Source: Pseudomonas sp. 8O
GTDB taxonomy: Bacteria; Pseudomonadota; Gammaproteobacteria; Pseudomonadales; Pseudomonadaceae
Assembly (NCBI RefSeq): GCF_902506495.1
Contig: NZ_LR733265.1
Coordinates: forward strand, 250,098 to 314,097
Direction of reading: 5' to 3'
DNA length: 64,000 bases
The translations under genes were made by a program, and so were the position numbers. The notes beneath the pieces are model-generated. The model was given only the letters and a program-made list of their open reading frames with translations. It was not told the DNA's origin and made no database searches. Within the stretch, counting starts at the first letter, position 1; each line of letters begins with the position of its first letter. Shown here one piece after another: positions 15,629 through 29,752 of the stretch.

Positions 15629-16426
15629 CTAGCGCACCACGAACACGTCGCACGGTGCCTTGTGCAGGAAATGCTGCGCCAGGCTACCCAACAGGGCTTG
15701 GGAGAAGGCGCTGCGGCCGTGGCTGCCGAGCACCAGCAGTTCTGCTCGACGCGCCTTGATCTGCTCCTGCAGGCTGCGCAGGATGCCGCCCTGCAGCACG
15801 TCGTGGCTCAGCTTCGGACCTCCAGGTGGCAGGCTTTGTGCTTCGTCCTGCAACAGCTGATCGATCAGGCCGCGCTGGGTCTGCAGTTGCAGTTCAACCT
15901 GCTGCGGTGTGCCCTTGTCTGGTTCGAATACATGCAGGGCGTGCAGCTCGGCATCGCCGGGCAACAGGCGATAGGCCTGGCCGAGGGCACTGCAGGCGCA
16001 CAGGGAGAAGTCGATGGCGGCCAGCGCCCGCTGGTAAGGCTTGGCGTCGTTGCGCGCGACCAGCAGCAGCGGCACGGTGCAGCGGCGGGCGATGCGATCG
16101 AGGCTGGTGCCGGAGAAAAAGTCATGGCGCTGGTGGTGTCCGCCCAGCACCAGCAGGTCGCAGCCGCTGTCCTGAACCTGTTGCAGGACGACCTCCGAAG
16201 GTTTGCCGCTGAGCATGCGCAGTTCGGTGCCGGGTGGAGCGTATCGGGTCAGGCTGCGATCCAGCGCCTGGCGCGCCTTTTCATGCTGCTCGCTGCTCTG
16301 GCTGGGGTCGAGTACATGCAGGATGCTCAGGCGGGCCTTGTGCTGCTGAGCCAACTGCGTGGCACGGCACAGCGCCATGTCAGCGGTGTCGCGCAGGTCA
16401 TGGGCGATAAGAATATGGTTGAACAT
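15629..16426 (-). CDS. Tandem-domain universal stress protein
   Basis: A 265-residue protein of two Usp domains (about 1-132 and 137-265). The second ends in GSHGRSAFSQALLGSLAQ, the G2xG9xGS ATP-binding motif; the first has the related but degenerate GGHHQRHDFFSGTSLD. GGAGAG precedes the ATG at 16424-16426. Two-domain Usp proteins of Pseudomonas (for example the PA4352 type) are induced under low oxygen through Anr and help anaerobic survival. A partial Anr-like palindrome lies upstream here. Confidence 0.88.
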   Translation of the reverse strand: MFNHILIAHDLRDTADMALCRATQLAQQHKARLSILHVLDPSQSSEQHEKARQALDRSLTRYAPPGTELRMLSGKPSEVVLQQVQDSGCDLLVLGGHHQRHDFFSGTSLDRIARRCTVPLLLVARNDAKPYQRALAAIDFSLCACSALGQAYRLLPGDAELHALHVFEPDKGTPQQVELQLQTQRGLIDQLLQDEAQSLPPGGPKLSHDVLQGGILRSLQEQIKARRAELLVLGSHGRSAFSQALLGSLAQHFLHKAPCDVFVVR

Positions 16427-16490
16427 GGTGACGGCTCTCCTGCCGATACCCCTCGGCAATTTTATTGTGCCTGTTCAGATAGCCGCTCTT

Positions 16491-16504
16491 TTGACCTATG
16501 GCAA
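16491..16504 (-). promoter_or_regulatory. Possible Anr/FNR-type site upstream of the universal stress gene
   Basis: TTGACCTATGGCAA resembles the TTGATNNNNATCAA consensus (7 of 10 defined bases). It is centred about 45 bases ahead of the start expected from a TAAAAT -10 element on the minus strand at 16459-16464. Anr sites usually sit at -41.5, so the placing is near but not exact. Confidence 0.3.
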
Positions 16505-16548
16505 GGTCGGGGACTGTTACCGATTGCGAATGCAGGCAGCGGCGTCAT

Positions 16549-16992
16549 TCAGCGTAAACGCAATTGGTAGTGGCCGCGACTTTCTGCGACCACTTCGCCG
16601 CTGCCGTCGGTCAGTTGCAGCTCCAGCAGATAGTCGGCCTTGCCCTGCTGGCTGGCTTGTTCTTCCAGGTGGGCGATTTCCTCGGCCGAGAGGCGCGCCT
16701 CGACCTGAATGTCGCCCGTGGCCGGGCGGCGAAAGCGCAGGTTCATTTCCTTGATGATGGGGTAGAAGCGCTCGGCGTCGAAGCTGGTCAGAAACAGCGC
16801 GCCGCCGGGTATTTCGGCGAGGGTGAAGAGGGCGCCCGCGTACATGCTGCCGATATGGTTCTGGTTGTCTTGCAGGGGCATGCGCAGGCGCACGAAGCCT
16901 GGCTCCAGCACCTCGGCCCTGAGGCCGCTGCGTTTGACGAAGGCGATCTGTTCCTCGGTGAGCTGGCGAGCGATTTCAACGGGCAGCGGCAT
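16549..16992 (-). CDS. Hotdog thioesterase (PaaI/YiiD-C-like)
   Basis: A 147-residue single hotdog protein. QNHIGSMYAGALFTLAEIPGG (about 42-62) is the HxxGxxxAGALFTLAE segment of PaaI- and YiiD-type thioesterases. AGGGAG lies eight bases before the ATG at 16990-16992; the longer frame to 17154 would read through a REP pair and is rejected. Substrates are likely CoA or carrier thioesters, but no partner gene points to one. Confidence 0.8.
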   Translation of the reverse strand: MPLPVEIARQLTEEQIAFVKRSGLRAEVLEPGFVRLRMPLQDNQNHIGSMYAGALFTLAEIPGGALFLTSFDAERFYPIIKEMNLRFRRPATGDIQVEARLSAEEIAHLEEQASQQGKADYLLELQLTDGSGEVVAESRGHYQLRLR

Positions 16993-17105
16993 GGCAAAAC
17001 TCCCTGAGTGGACGTTTTGCCAGACTAAGGGGCGGAAGGTGCGCTGCAATTGACCGCAGCGCCCGTGCTGACTGACCGAAGCGCTCAAGCGCCCCCAAGC
17101 ACTTA

Positions 17106-17160
17106 ACCCGGATGCAATCCGGGGATCGCCGGCACGCCATTTCCCCGATTGCATCGGGGC
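17106..17160. repeat. REP pair (GTAGCCCGG family, degenerate ends)
   Basis: ACCCGGATGCAATCCGGGG (17106-17124) faces TTCCCCGATTGCATCGGGGC (17141-17160). Each is a palindrome and the two are inverted. The core CCCGGATGCAATCCGGG is also found at 5649-5669 and 32870-32891 in inverted form. It lies between the trxC stop and the upstream gene. Confidence 0.75.
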
Positions 17161-17172
17161 AACAGGGGCATC

Positions 17173-17607
17173 CTAGATGCCCTGCTGACGCAGCCAGGCC
17201 TGCAGTTGCGGCAGCGGCATGGCGCCGCTCTGGCGGGCGATTTCGACGCCGCCCTTGAACAGGATCAGGCTGGGAATGGAACGGATGCCGAGTTGCCCGG
17301 CCAGGTTCGGATTGGCCTCGCTATCGAGCTTGCCCAGACGGCAGCGGCCTTGCAGTTGGGCGGCTGCCTGCTGGAAGGTCGGAGCGAAGGCCTGGCAGGG
17401 ACCGCACCAACTGGCCCAGACATCCACCAGCAGTGGCAGGTCGCCCTTCAACTGACTGACGAAGTTGGCTTGGGTGAGCGTGATGGGCGCCGCGGGCAGC
17501 ACGTCACTTTTGCAGCGGCCGCAACGTGGGGCGTCGTGCAGACGCTCGGCGGGAATGCGGTTGAGCCCGTTGCAGTGTGGGCAGGGAATCAGCAGCGGAT
17601 CGGACAT
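17173..17607 (-). CDS. trxC: Thioredoxin 2
   Basis: A 144-residue protein with the N-terminal zinc-binding pairs CPHC (9-12) and CGRC (29-32) that set thioredoxin 2 apart from TrxA, and the redox site WCGPC (67-71). IRSIPSLILFKGG carries the cis-proline loop. It reduces protein disulfides in the cytoplasm, and the zinc domain is thought to tune it to oxidative stress. In E. coli it is under OxyR; no OxyR site was identified here by eye. It lies 58 bases downstream of the SLC13 permease gene on the same strand. Confidence 0.95.
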   Translation of the reverse strand: MSDPLLIPCPHCNGLNRIPAERLHDAPRCGRCKSDVLPAAPITLTQANFVSQLKGDLPLLVDVWASWCGPCQAFAPTFQQAAAQLQGRCRLGKLDSEANPNLAGQLGIRSIPSLILFKGGVEIARQSGAMPLPQLQAWLRQQGI

Positions 17608-17665
17608 GAGGCGAGGCTCCGTGGGGCATACACCTTAGATGGAGCCAGTGCCTGCGGATATCAAG

Positions 17666-19456
17666 TCAGAGCGGGGTCAGCGGGAAGAACCAGGGGATGA
17701 CCAGCGTGGCGACGCCCCACAGCAGCAGATTCAGGGGAATGCCGATCTTCATGAAGTCAGTGAAGCGGTAGCCACCAGCGTTGTAGACGAAGGTGTTGGT
17801 CTGGTAGCCGATGGGCGTGGCGAAGCTGGCGCTGGCGGCGAACATCACCGCGACCACGAAGGCGCGTGGGTCGACGCCCAGATGTTGGGCCATGCCGATG
17901 GCGATGGGCGTAACCAGCACTGCCACGGCATTGTTCGACAGCATCTCGGTCAGGATGGACGTGAACAGGTAGATGAAACTCAGCATCAGCAGCGGCCCTG
18001 CCCAGGGCAGCCAGCTCATGACGTTTTCCACCAGCAGCTTGACCAGACCGACCTTGTCCATGGCGATGCTGATGGCCAGCATGCCGAAGATCAGACTGAG
18101 GATCTTCCAGTCCACCGCCTTGTAGGCGTCCTCCACATCCAGGCAGCGGGTTGCCAGCACGGTCACTGCGCCGATGATCGCCAGGCCTTCGATGGGCATC
18201 ACGCCAAAGGCGGCCAGCAGCATGACCGCCAGGGTCGAGAGAATTGCGATAGGCGCCTTGTCGCGGCGGAAGGCGCGCTCCTGCACGGCGTTGAGGCTGA
18301 TCAGCTCGCCGTTGTCGGCGAAGCGTTTGATCTGTGCAGGTGTGCCCTCGACCAGCATCACGTCGCCGAATTGCAGCTCGAAATCATCGAGGTTGCCCTG
18401 CACGTTCTCGTCCTGGCGATGCACGGCGAGCACCGCGATGCCGTAGCGCGCGGTGAGGTCCAGATCGCGCATCGGCCGGTGGCTGTAGCGCGAGTTACGC
18501 CCGACGATGGCCTCGGCGAGAATCACGTCGTGGCTGCTGATGGTCTCGAAGGCGTCGCTGCGGTTGAAGCTCAGGTGGCCGCTTTCGCGCAGTTCCACCA
18601 CGTCCTTGACCTGACCATGCAGCACCAGGCGGTCGCCGCTGGCCAGCAGGGTGTCGGCGCCGGGTTCGGTCAGCTCCTGCTCTTCACGGAACAACTTGAG
18701 CACCTGCAGGCCGCTGCCGCCATTGAGGTTGGCTTCGTGCAGAGTCTTGCCGATCATCGGTGAGCCCTGTGGCACCAGCAGTTCGGTCATGAAGGTGCGC
18801 GACAGATCCGGGCGCAGCTGGCGCGACAGAGTCTCGCGTTCCGGCAGCAGGTGGCGGCCTACGGTCAGCAGGTACAGCATGCCAAAGGCCGCCATGATCA
18901 GGCCGACGCCGGTGATCTCGAAGATGCCAAAGGGCGCCATGCCGGCCTTGCGTGCAACGCCGTCGACCAGGATGTTGGTCGAGGTGCCGATCATGGTCAG
19001 GGTGCCGCCGAGAATGGTGGCGTAGGACAGCGGGATCAGAAGTTTGGATGGCAGGGTGCCGGCGCGGCGCGCCAGTGCGATGGCTACAGGAGTTAGGATG
19101 GCCACCACTGGCGTATTGTTCAGGCAGGCGGACACCACCAGCGCAGTGACGGTGAGGCCGGTGAGCACGCGAATCGGGCTGGTGCCGACCAGATTGCCCA
19201 GCCAGTTGCCGAGGGCGTCGATGCAGCCGGTACGCTCCAGCGCGGCGGAGAGCACGAACATGCAGGCGATGGTCACGGGGGCCGAGTTGGACAGCACACT
19301 GAGCACTTCGCCTGGCGTCAGCAACTGGCTGACCAGCAAGGCGGCCACGGCGATGGCGGCGACGATATCCGGGCTCCACTTTTCGCGGACGAAGGCATAG
19401 AGCACCCAGATCAGCAGGGCGCCGACGAACAGCAGCGGCAGGGAGTCCCAGAGCAT
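17666..19456 (-). CDS. SLC13/DASS-family permease with two RCK_C (TrkA-C) domains
   Basis: A 596-residue protein. It has an N-terminal membrane half (about 5-185), a soluble middle (about 205-390) with two TrkA-C-type modules (LHEANLNGGSGLQVLKLFREEQE and FELQFGDVMLVEGTPAQI regions), and a C-terminal membrane half. NNTPVVAILTPVAIALARR and NNAVAVLVTPIAIGMAQ are the paired NxP/T hairpin motifs that bind sodium and anion in this family. Substrate cannot be read; relatives move sulfate, dicarboxylates or other anions. AAGGAT precedes the ATG at 19454-19456. The longer frame to 19603 is not supported. Confidence 0.85.
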   Translation of the reverse strand: MLWDSLPLLFVGALLIWVLYAFVREKWSPDIVAAIAVAALLVSQLLTPGEVLSVLSNSAPVTIACMFVLSAALERTGCIDALGNWLGNLVGTSPIRVLTGLTVTALVVSACLNNTPVVAILTPVAIALARRAGTLPSKLLIPLSYATILGGTLTMIGTSTNILVDGVARKAGMAPFGIFEITGVGLIMAAFGMLYLLTVGRHLLPERETLSRQLRPDLSRTFMTELLVPQGSPMIGKTLHEANLNGGSGLQVLKLFREEQELTEPGADTLLASGDRLVLHGQVKDVVELRESGHLSFNRSDAFETISSHDVILAEAIVGRNSRYSHRPMRDLDLTARYGIAVLAVHRQDENVQGNLDDFELQFGDVMLVEGTPAQIKRFADNGELISLNAVQERAFRRDKAPIAILSTLAVMLLAAFGVMPIEGLAIIGAVTVLATRCLDVEDAYKAVDWKILSLIFGMLAISIAMDKVGLVKLLVENVMSWLPWAGPLLMLSFIYLFTSILTEMLSNNAVAVLVTPIAIGMAQHLGVDPRAFVVAVMFAASASFATPIGYQTNTFVYNAGGYRFTDFMKIGIPLNLLLWGVATLVIPWFFPLTPL

Positions 19457-19836
19457 GAAAATCCTTAGAACCGGCTTCTGATCCGCTAGGTGGCCTGGCT
19501 GTTTGGACAGCAGGTCTTGGCACGCAGGATCGGGCGCAGATTCTTTGCATCGAATCTCGTGTGAGGTATCGGGCACGCACTGGGCGGCCTGGCAGGGCGC
19601 CAAGATAGAGGGGTTCTCTTAGATAGTCTAAGAATGTTTGGGTAGATTGATATGCCTTTTCGATTTAATAGATAAGGCGTCCAGCTCGGGTGGCTGGCGC
19701 GATATCCACCAACCTGAGCGGACTGCCTGAGTAGGAAGGGTGCGACCCGCTGGCAGCTGTGGTGGGTTCTATCCTGCGCGGTCAGCGGACGGTTGGTGCG
19801 TGCGGCGCACCCTGCGGTCAGGGGGGCACGCCATAT
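19457..19836. other. Intergenic region between selO and the SLC13 permease gene
   Basis: About 380 bases with no convincing gene. It contains the 15-base palindrome CTTAGATAGTCTAAG (19618-19632), an AT-rich stretch (about 19640-19678) suited to a promoter for the minus-strand permease gene, and one REP-like unit near selO (19795-19815). The palindrome has perfect 6-base arms and may be an operator. Confidence 0.5.
19795..19815. repeat. REP-like unit (GGTGCGC family)
   Basis: GGTGCGTGCGGCGCACCCTGC is a palindrome with the same plan as 6144-6164 and 32791-32810. A single unit, 22 bases from the selO stop. Confidence 0.65.
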
Positions 19837-24668
<4,832 letters not shown>

Positions 24669-24725
24669 GGTCGATTGATCTACTGAGTGAGCGATGACGA
24701 TTGAGTTATCCGCGGCACAACGAGT

Positions 24726-24747
24726 GCGCGGGCCTGGTGGCCCGCGC
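24726..24747 (-). terminator. Hairpin downstream of nhaP2
   Basis: GCGCGGGCC (24726-24734), loop TGGT, GGCCCGCGC (24739-24747). This 9-base-pair stem lies about 50 bases past the nhaP2 stop. No strong U-run follows on the minus strand, so termination may be partial. Confidence 0.45.
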
Positions 24748-24795
24748 TTGATGCTGATGCTAGCAGAGTCCTGGCAGGGACAATTCACCCGCTTG

Positions 24796-26565
24796 CTAGA
24801 AGTGCAGCCCTGGCCCGGGACGTGTGCCTTCGGGGAATTTGACGCCAACCTTGCGTACCTTGTTCCCTTCCATGGCCGCCACCGTCCAGGTCAGACCCTG
24901 CCATTCGACCTGGTCGCCAACTACGGGCTCGCCACCGATTTCGTGGGCGATGAAGCGCCCCAGTGGCTGATTGCCTTCCACGTCATCCAGCTTCAGACCA
25001 TAGAGTGCAGCAACCGCGCTAAGTTCGGCGTCGCCTTCCAGCACGAAATCGCCGAAGAAACGCAGGTCCTGACCACGCTTGGGCGCCTGGCTGAACAGCT
25101 TGCCGAGCGCGGGCAGATCGTGTTCGTGGCCGATCACGCAGAGCAGATCTCCAGCCTCCAGGCGGGTACTGCCCGAGGGGTGAAGCAGATCGCGGCCACG
25201 AAACAGCGCGGCGATACGAGTGCCTTCGGGCATGTTCAGCTCGCGCAGGGCGGCTCCGATGCACCACTTTTCCGCGCCCAGACGGTAGACGAACAACTCC
25301 CACTGGCTGGTCGGATGCACTTCCAGGCCTGCGCGTGATACAGGGGCTGGCTCTGGCGGCACGGTGACGCGCATCAACTTGGCGGCCAGCGGCAGGCTGG
25401 TGCCTTGCAGCAGCAGGGAGATGATCACGATGAAGAACGCCACGTTGAAGAACAGCTGCGCATTGGGCAGGCCGGCCATCAGCGGGAACACGGCGAGGAT
25501 GATGGGCACGGCGCCGCGCAGGCCGACCCAGGCGATGAAGATCCGCTCGCGATCGTGGAAGGCGCGGAAAGGCAGCAGGCCGAGGAAGATCGACAGCGGC
25601 CGCGCGAAGAGAATCATCCACAGCGCCAAGGCCAGCGCCGGCAGGGCGATGGGTAGCAGTTCGTGCGGCGTGATCAGCAGGCCGAGCACCAGGAACATGC
25701 CGATCTGCGCCAGCCAGGTCAGGCCGTCGAGCATGTGCAGGATGCCGTGACGCGAACGTATCGGCCGGTTACCCAGCAACAGACCGCACAGGTAGATGGC
25801 GAGGATGCCGCTGCCGCCGACGGCGGTGGTGATGGCGAAGATGATCAGGCCGCCGCTGACTACCAGCAGCGGGTAAAGGCCGGTGGCCAGTTCCATGCGG
25901 TTGATCAGCTTGAGCAGCAGCCAGCCGCCGCCGAGACCCAGCAGGGCACCAAGGCCGAATTGCTGCACCAGCTGAATCGGCAGATCCCAGCTGAAGCCGG
26001 TCTGGCCGCTGGCGAGCATGGCGATCAGGGTGACGGTGAGGAATACCGCCATCGGGTCGTTGCTACCGGACTCGATTTCCAGTGTGGAACTGACCCGCTC
26101 GTTGAGGCCGCGTCCGCCGAGCAGAGAGAACACCGCCGCCGCATCGGTGGAGCCGACGATGGCGCCGATCAGCAAGCCTTCCAGCAGGGTCAGATTGAAC
26201 AGCCAGGTGGCAGCCAGGCCGGTCAGGCCTGCGGTTACCACCACGCCCACCGTCGCCAGTGACAGCGACGGCCACAAGGCCACACGGAAGCTGGAGACTC
26301 GTGTGCGCATGCCGCCGTCGAGCAGGATCACCGCCAACGCCAGGTTGCCGACCAGGTAGGCCAGGGGGTAGTTGTTGAAGACGATGCCGCCAGGGCCGTC
26401 GGTGCCGGCGAGCATACCGACGGCGAGGAAGATCACCAGGATGGGGATGCCGAAACGTGTGCCGAACGCGCTGACCAGAATACTGGCCGCCACCAGCAAG
26501 GCGCCGATCAAGAACAGATTGTTGATGGCGCTGGCATCCAACGGCGCTACTCCTGGCTGGGTCAT
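24796..26565 (-). CDS. nhaP2: K+/H+ antiporter, CPA1 family (NhaP2/CvrA type)
   Basis: A 589-residue protein. The first 400 residues hold about 12-13 membrane helices with the CPA1 ion-site segments [16 protein letters not shown] and [11 protein letters not shown] (the Asn-Asp pair). Then comes an RCK_C domain (about 410-490: [32 protein letters not shown]) and a C-terminal CorC_HlyC-type domain (about 500-585, [11 protein letters not shown] and [11 protein letters not shown]). This layout is that of NhaP2/CvrA, which expels K+ at alkaline or low-osmolarity conditions. The ATG lies at 26563-26565. The adjacent mscK also acts in osmotic balance. Confidence 0.9.
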   Translation of the reverse strand: MTQPGVAPLDASAINNLFLIGALLVAASILVSAFGTRFGIPILVIFLAVGMLAGTDGPGGIVFNNYPLAYLVGNLALAVILLDGGMRTRVSSFRVALWPSLSLATVGVVVTAGLTGLAATWLFNLTLLEGLLIGAIVGSTDAAAVFSLLGGRGLNERVSSTLEIESGSNDPMAVFLTVTLIAMLASGQTGFSWDLPIQLVQQFGLGALLGLGGGWLLLKLINRMELATGLYPLLVVSGGLIIFAITTAVGGSGILAIYLCGLLLGNRPIRSRHGILHMLDGLTWLAQIGMFLVLGLLITPHELLPIALPALALALWMILFARPLSIFLGLLPFRAFHDRERIFIAWVGLRGAVPIILAVFPLMAGLPNAQLFFNVAFFIVIISLLLQGTSLPLAAKLMRVTVPPEPAPVSRAGLEVHPTSQWELFVYRLGAEKWCIGAALRELNMPEGTRIAALFRGRDLLHPSGSTRLEAGDLLCVIGHEHDLPALGKLFSQAPKRGQDLRFFGDFVLEGDAELSAVAALYGLKLDDVEGNQPLGRFIAHEIGGEPVVGDQVEWQGLTWTVAAMEGNKVRKVGVKFPEGTRPGPGLHF

Positions 26566-26699
26566 TGGGTGCGCCGTTATGCATGGCGCGTGCCAGGGAT
26601 TCTAACCGCAGCCTTCGTGCCGCTGTCAAAAAGGTTATTACATTTTTCCAGATTGCCCCGAAGCGCCCACGTTGGGGTGCCCGGGCGTCAGGCTCGGTT

Positions 26700-28505
26700 T
26701 CAGAACCAGGCGTCCTGCATGCTCAGGCAGGTGTCGTCGCGTGCTTCGAGAATGGCCAGGTCGTGGTGGCAGCTCGGCACCTCCCAGGTCAAGAAGTAGC
26801 GCGCCGCCTGCAGCTTGCCGCGATAGAAGGCCTGCTCCTCGGCATTGTCCGTGCGGGCCAGGCCTTCTTCGGCGCGAATTGCCTGCTCCAGCCAGCGCCA
26901 GCCGATCACCGTGTGACCGAACACCTTCAGGTACAACGCCGAGTTGGCCAGGCCCTGGTTGACCTTGCCGCTCATCAGATCGCCCAGCAGCGCCAGGGTC
27001 ACCACCTGCAGGCGTGCCAGCAGTTGTTCCAGGGGCTGGCGCAGGGCATCGAGCGTTTCATACGTGCTGGCGCGCTGGCAGCAATCGTTGATTAGCTTGA
27101 GCAGTTGCTTGAGGGCGGCGCCGCCATTCTGCGAGACCTTGCGCCCGAGCAGGTCGAGCGACTGGATGCCATGGGTGCCTTCGTGGATCGGGTTGAGGCG
27201 GTTGTCGCGGTAGTACTGCTCCACCGGGTATTCGCGGGTGTAGCCATGGCCGCCGAGTATCTGGATGGCCAGTTCGTTGGCCTTGAGGCAGAACTCCGAC
27301 GGCCAGGACTTGACGATGGGCGTGAGCAGGTCGAGCAGCTCCAGAGCGCGGGTGCGCTCTTCGGCGGTTTCCAGGGTGTGGGTGTCGTCGAACAAACGCG
27401 CGGCGTACAGGCCGAGGTCGAAGGCACCTTCGACGTAGGCCTTCTGCGTCAGCAGCATGCGCCGTACGTCGGCGTGCTCGACGATGGAAATCTGCGGACT
27501 GCTCGGGTCCTTGCCATCGGGTTGGCGGCCCTGCGGGCGATTACGCGCGTAGTCCAGCGAATAGAGGTAGCCGGCGTAGCCAAGCATGATCGCGCCCATG
27601 CCGACGCCGATGCGCGCCTCGTTCATCATCTGGAACATGTAGGAGAGGCCGGCGTGCGGCTTGCCTACCAGATAGCCGACACATTCGCCGTTGTCACCGA
27701 AATTGAGCGCGGTGGACGTGGTGCCGCGCCAGCCCATCTTGTGGAACAGGCCGGCCAGGGTCACGTCGTTGCGCGCGCCCAGACTGCCGTCGTCATTGAC
27801 GTGGAACTTGGGCACCAGGAACAGGCTGATGCCCTTAACGCCGGGCGGTGCGTCCGGCAGTTTGGCCAGCACCATGTGCACGATGTTCTCGGAGATCGGC
27901 TGGTCGCCGCCGGAGATGAATATCTTGTTGCCCTTGATCCGGTAGCTGCCATCGGCATGCGGCTCGGCGCGGGTGCGGATGTCCGACAGCGAGGAGCCTG
28001 CATGCGGCTCGGTCAGCGCCATGGTGCCGAAAAAGCGGCCGTCGATGATCGGCTGCAGGTAGCGTGATTTCTGCTCCTGGTTGCCGAAGGCCTCGATCAG
28101 ATTAGCCACGCCCATGGTCAGCATCGAGTAGGAGCTGGTGGCGATGTTGGCCGACTGGAAATGCGCGAAGCAGGCCTGCGACAGCAGGTTGGGCAGTTGC
28201 ATGCCGCCGTGTTCGAAGTCACGGGTGGCATTGAGAAAACCGGCTTCGTGGAAGGCGCGCAAGGCGGGTTCAACCTCCGGGATCAGCACCGCTCCACCAT
28301 CGACGTACTGCGGCTCGTGCTCGTCGTTCCTGCGATTGTGCGGGGCGAACAGCGCCTCGGCGATGCCGCGTGCGGTGCTGATCGCCGCGTCGAAGGTCTC
28401 GCGGTTGTGATCGGCGAAGCGCGGGCGCTGGGTCAGGGCTTCGGCGTCGAGCACCTCATAGAGTTCGAACGCCAGATTGCGGGAGCTGAGCAGGGTCTCG
28501 GACAT
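26700..28505 (-). CDS. Acyl-CoA dehydrogenase with extended C-terminal domain
   Basis: A 601-residue enzyme of the large bacterial acyl-CoA dehydrogenase class. GTMALTEPHAGSSLSDIRT binds FAD and substrate, IKGNKIFISGGDQPISENIVH is the central beta domain, and IHEGTHGIQSLDLLGRK carries the catalytic Glu in the place of the usual YEGTxxIQ. The last 120 residues form the additional helical domain typical of this subfamily. It oxidises acyl-CoA in beta-oxidation. CAGGAGGCC precedes the ATG at 28503-28505. The gene matches the PA5020 position in the P. aeruginosa order as I recall it. The exact chain length preference is not visible. Confidence 0.9.
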   Translation of the reverse strand: MSETLLSSRNLAFELYEVLDAEALTQRPRFADHNRETFDAAISTARGIAEALFAPHNRRNDEHEPQYVDGGAVLIPEVEPALRAFHEAGFLNATRDFEHGGMQLPNLLSQACFAHFQSANIATSSYSMLTMGVANLIEAFGNQEQKSRYLQPIIDGRFFGTMALTEPHAGSSLSDIRTRAEPHADGSYRIKGNKIFISGGDQPISENIVHMVLAKLPDAPPGVKGISLFLVPKFHVNDDGSLGARNDVTLAGLFHKMGWRGTTSTALNFGDNGECVGYLVGKPHAGLSYMFQMMNEARIGVGMGAIMLGYAGYLYSLDYARNRPQGRQPDGKDPSSPQISIVEHADVRRMLLTQKAYVEGAFDLGLYAARLFDDTHTLETAEERTRALELLDLLTPIVKSWPSEFCLKANELAIQILGGHGYTREYPVEQYYRDNRLNPIHEGTHGIQSLDLLGRKVSQNGGAALKQLLKLINDCCQRASTYETLDALRQPLEQLLARLQVVTLALLGDLMSGKVNQGLANSALYLKVFGHTVIGWRWLEQAIRAEEGLARTDNAEEQAFYRGKLQAARYFLTWEVPSCHHDLAILEARDDTCLSMQDAWF

Positions 28506-28613
28506 GGAACGGGCCTCCTGATGATCGTCCGAGTCTAGGCAGTCCGTTGCCCGGCTGCCCAGTATCATCAGTCACGGTGATAAAGCGCCACACCACCCTG
28601 CCATCTCTGCACC

Positions 28614-28640
28614 GTAGGAGCGGCTTCAGCCGCGATGGGC
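28614..28640. repeat. REP element (GTAGGAGCGGC family)
   Basis: GTAGGAGCGGCTTCAGCCGC followed by GATGGGC is the classic Pseudomonas REP with a GCGGCTTCAGCCGC palindrome. It lies between the acyl-CoA dehydrogenase and the nitronate monooxygenase genes. Confidence 0.8.
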
Positions 28641-28685
28641 TGTGCGATTGCAACAGGCAGGGCGAGCGGGGTGCGGGGCGTGATC

Positions 28686-29738
28686 TCAGTCGCGATGGGT
28701 TTCAAAGCCTTGTGCCAGCTCGCGCGTCAGCTCGGCTGCGGGCATGGGGCGACAACTCGCGACGTTCTGCCCGGCCCACAGCGGTGAAAAGTCGCCGCTG
28801 CCCTGCGCCTCGGCCGCTGCGCGCAACGGCGCGATGGCTGCAGTGGCCAGGGGGAAGGCTGGTGCCTGCGTGCTCAGCGGCCCCAGCTCGCGCATCAGGC
28901 GATTGACGATGCCGCGCGCCGGGCGCCCGCTGAACAGGTTGGTCAGCGCCGTGTGGCGCGCCGCCGGGCTTTGCAGTGCAGCGCGGTGCAGGACGCTGGT
29001 CGTGGCTTCCGGGCACAGCAAGTACGCACTACCAACCTGCACGCCGGCTGCGCCGAGGGCCATGGCCGCCGCCACGCCACGGGCATCGCTGATGCCGCCG
29101 GCGGCAATCACCGGCACAGACAGCGCATCCACCAGCTGTGGTAACAGAGCGAAGGTGCCGAGCTGACGGCTAAGGTCGACATCCAGAAAGTGCCCGCGAT
29201 GGCCGCCAGCCTCCAGGCCCTGGGCGATCACTGCATCGACGCCGCGCTCCTGCAGCCACAGTGCTTCGTCCAGGGTGGTGGCGCTGGAGAGGATCTTCGC
29301 CCCGCTGTCACGGACTCGCTTTAGCAAGGCCTCTTCCGGTAGGCCGAAGTGGAAGCTGACCACCGCAGGGCGGAACTCTTCCACCAGTTCGGCAGCCTCT
29401 GCGTTGAACGGCAGGCGTCCTGGTCCGCTGGCGATATCTGCCGGGTCCACGCCTAGCTCGACATAGTAGGGCGCCAGCGTTTCACGCCAGGCTGTATCGC
29501 GCGTCATGTCAGGCTGTGGCGGTATGTGACTGAAGAAATTGAGGTTGAACGGCCGCTCGGTCAGGCCGCGCATCGCTTGCAGCGCCTGGCGCAGGGCAGC
29601 AGGGGCGAGCATCGCGCAGGGAATCGAGCCCAGGCCACCGGCCTGGCTCACGGCGGCGGCCAGGCGGTGATCCTGTGAACCGGCCATTGGTGCCTGGATC
29701 AGGGGAAGTTCGCTGCCAAGCAGGTCAGGTAAATGCAT
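28686..29738 (-). CDS. Nitronate monooxygenase family FMN enzyme
   Basis: A 350-residue TIM-barrel flavoprotein. LPLIQAPMAGSQDHRL at the N-terminus, VIAQGLEAGGHRGHF (phosphate-binding and catalytic His region) and VIAAGGISDARGVAAAMALGAAGVQVGSAYL (FMN phosphate site) are the 2-nitropropane dioxygenase/nitronate monooxygenase signatures. It oxidises alkyl nitronates such as propionate-3-nitronate to carbonyl compounds. GGAGCC precedes the ATG at 29736-29738. It shares strand and a 14-base gap with the upstream MFS gene and may be co-transcribed with it. Confidence 0.9.
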   Translation of the reverse strand: MHLPDLLGSELPLIQAPMAGSQDHRLAAAVSQAGGLGSIPCAMLAPAALRQALQAMRGLTERPFNLNFFSHIPPQPDMTRDTAWRETLAPYYVELGVDPADIASGPGRLPFNAEAAELVEEFRPAVVSFHFGLPEEALLKRVRDSGAKILSSATTLDEALWLQERGVDAVIAQGLEAGGHRGHFLDVDLSRQLGTFALLPQLVDALSVPVIAAGGISDARGVAAAMALGAAGVQVGSAYLLCPEATTSVLHRAALQSPAARHTALTNLFSGRPARGIVNRLMRELGPLSTQAPAFPLATAAIAPLRAAAEAQGSGDFSPLWAGQNVASCRPMPAAELTRELAQGFETHRD

Positions 29739-29752
29739 GGGATGGCTCCGTT

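Noticed and set aside
17640..18763. A 374-codon plus-strand frame over the SLC13 gene
   Set aside because: Gln/His/Asp-rich antisense translation of a clear membrane protein gene.
26567..26588. A possible fourth GGTGCGC REP copy near the nhaP2 start
   Set aside because: GGGTGCGCCGTTATGCATGGCG only partly fits the palindrome and overlaps the start codon region; it could be a decayed copy but is not strong enough to list.
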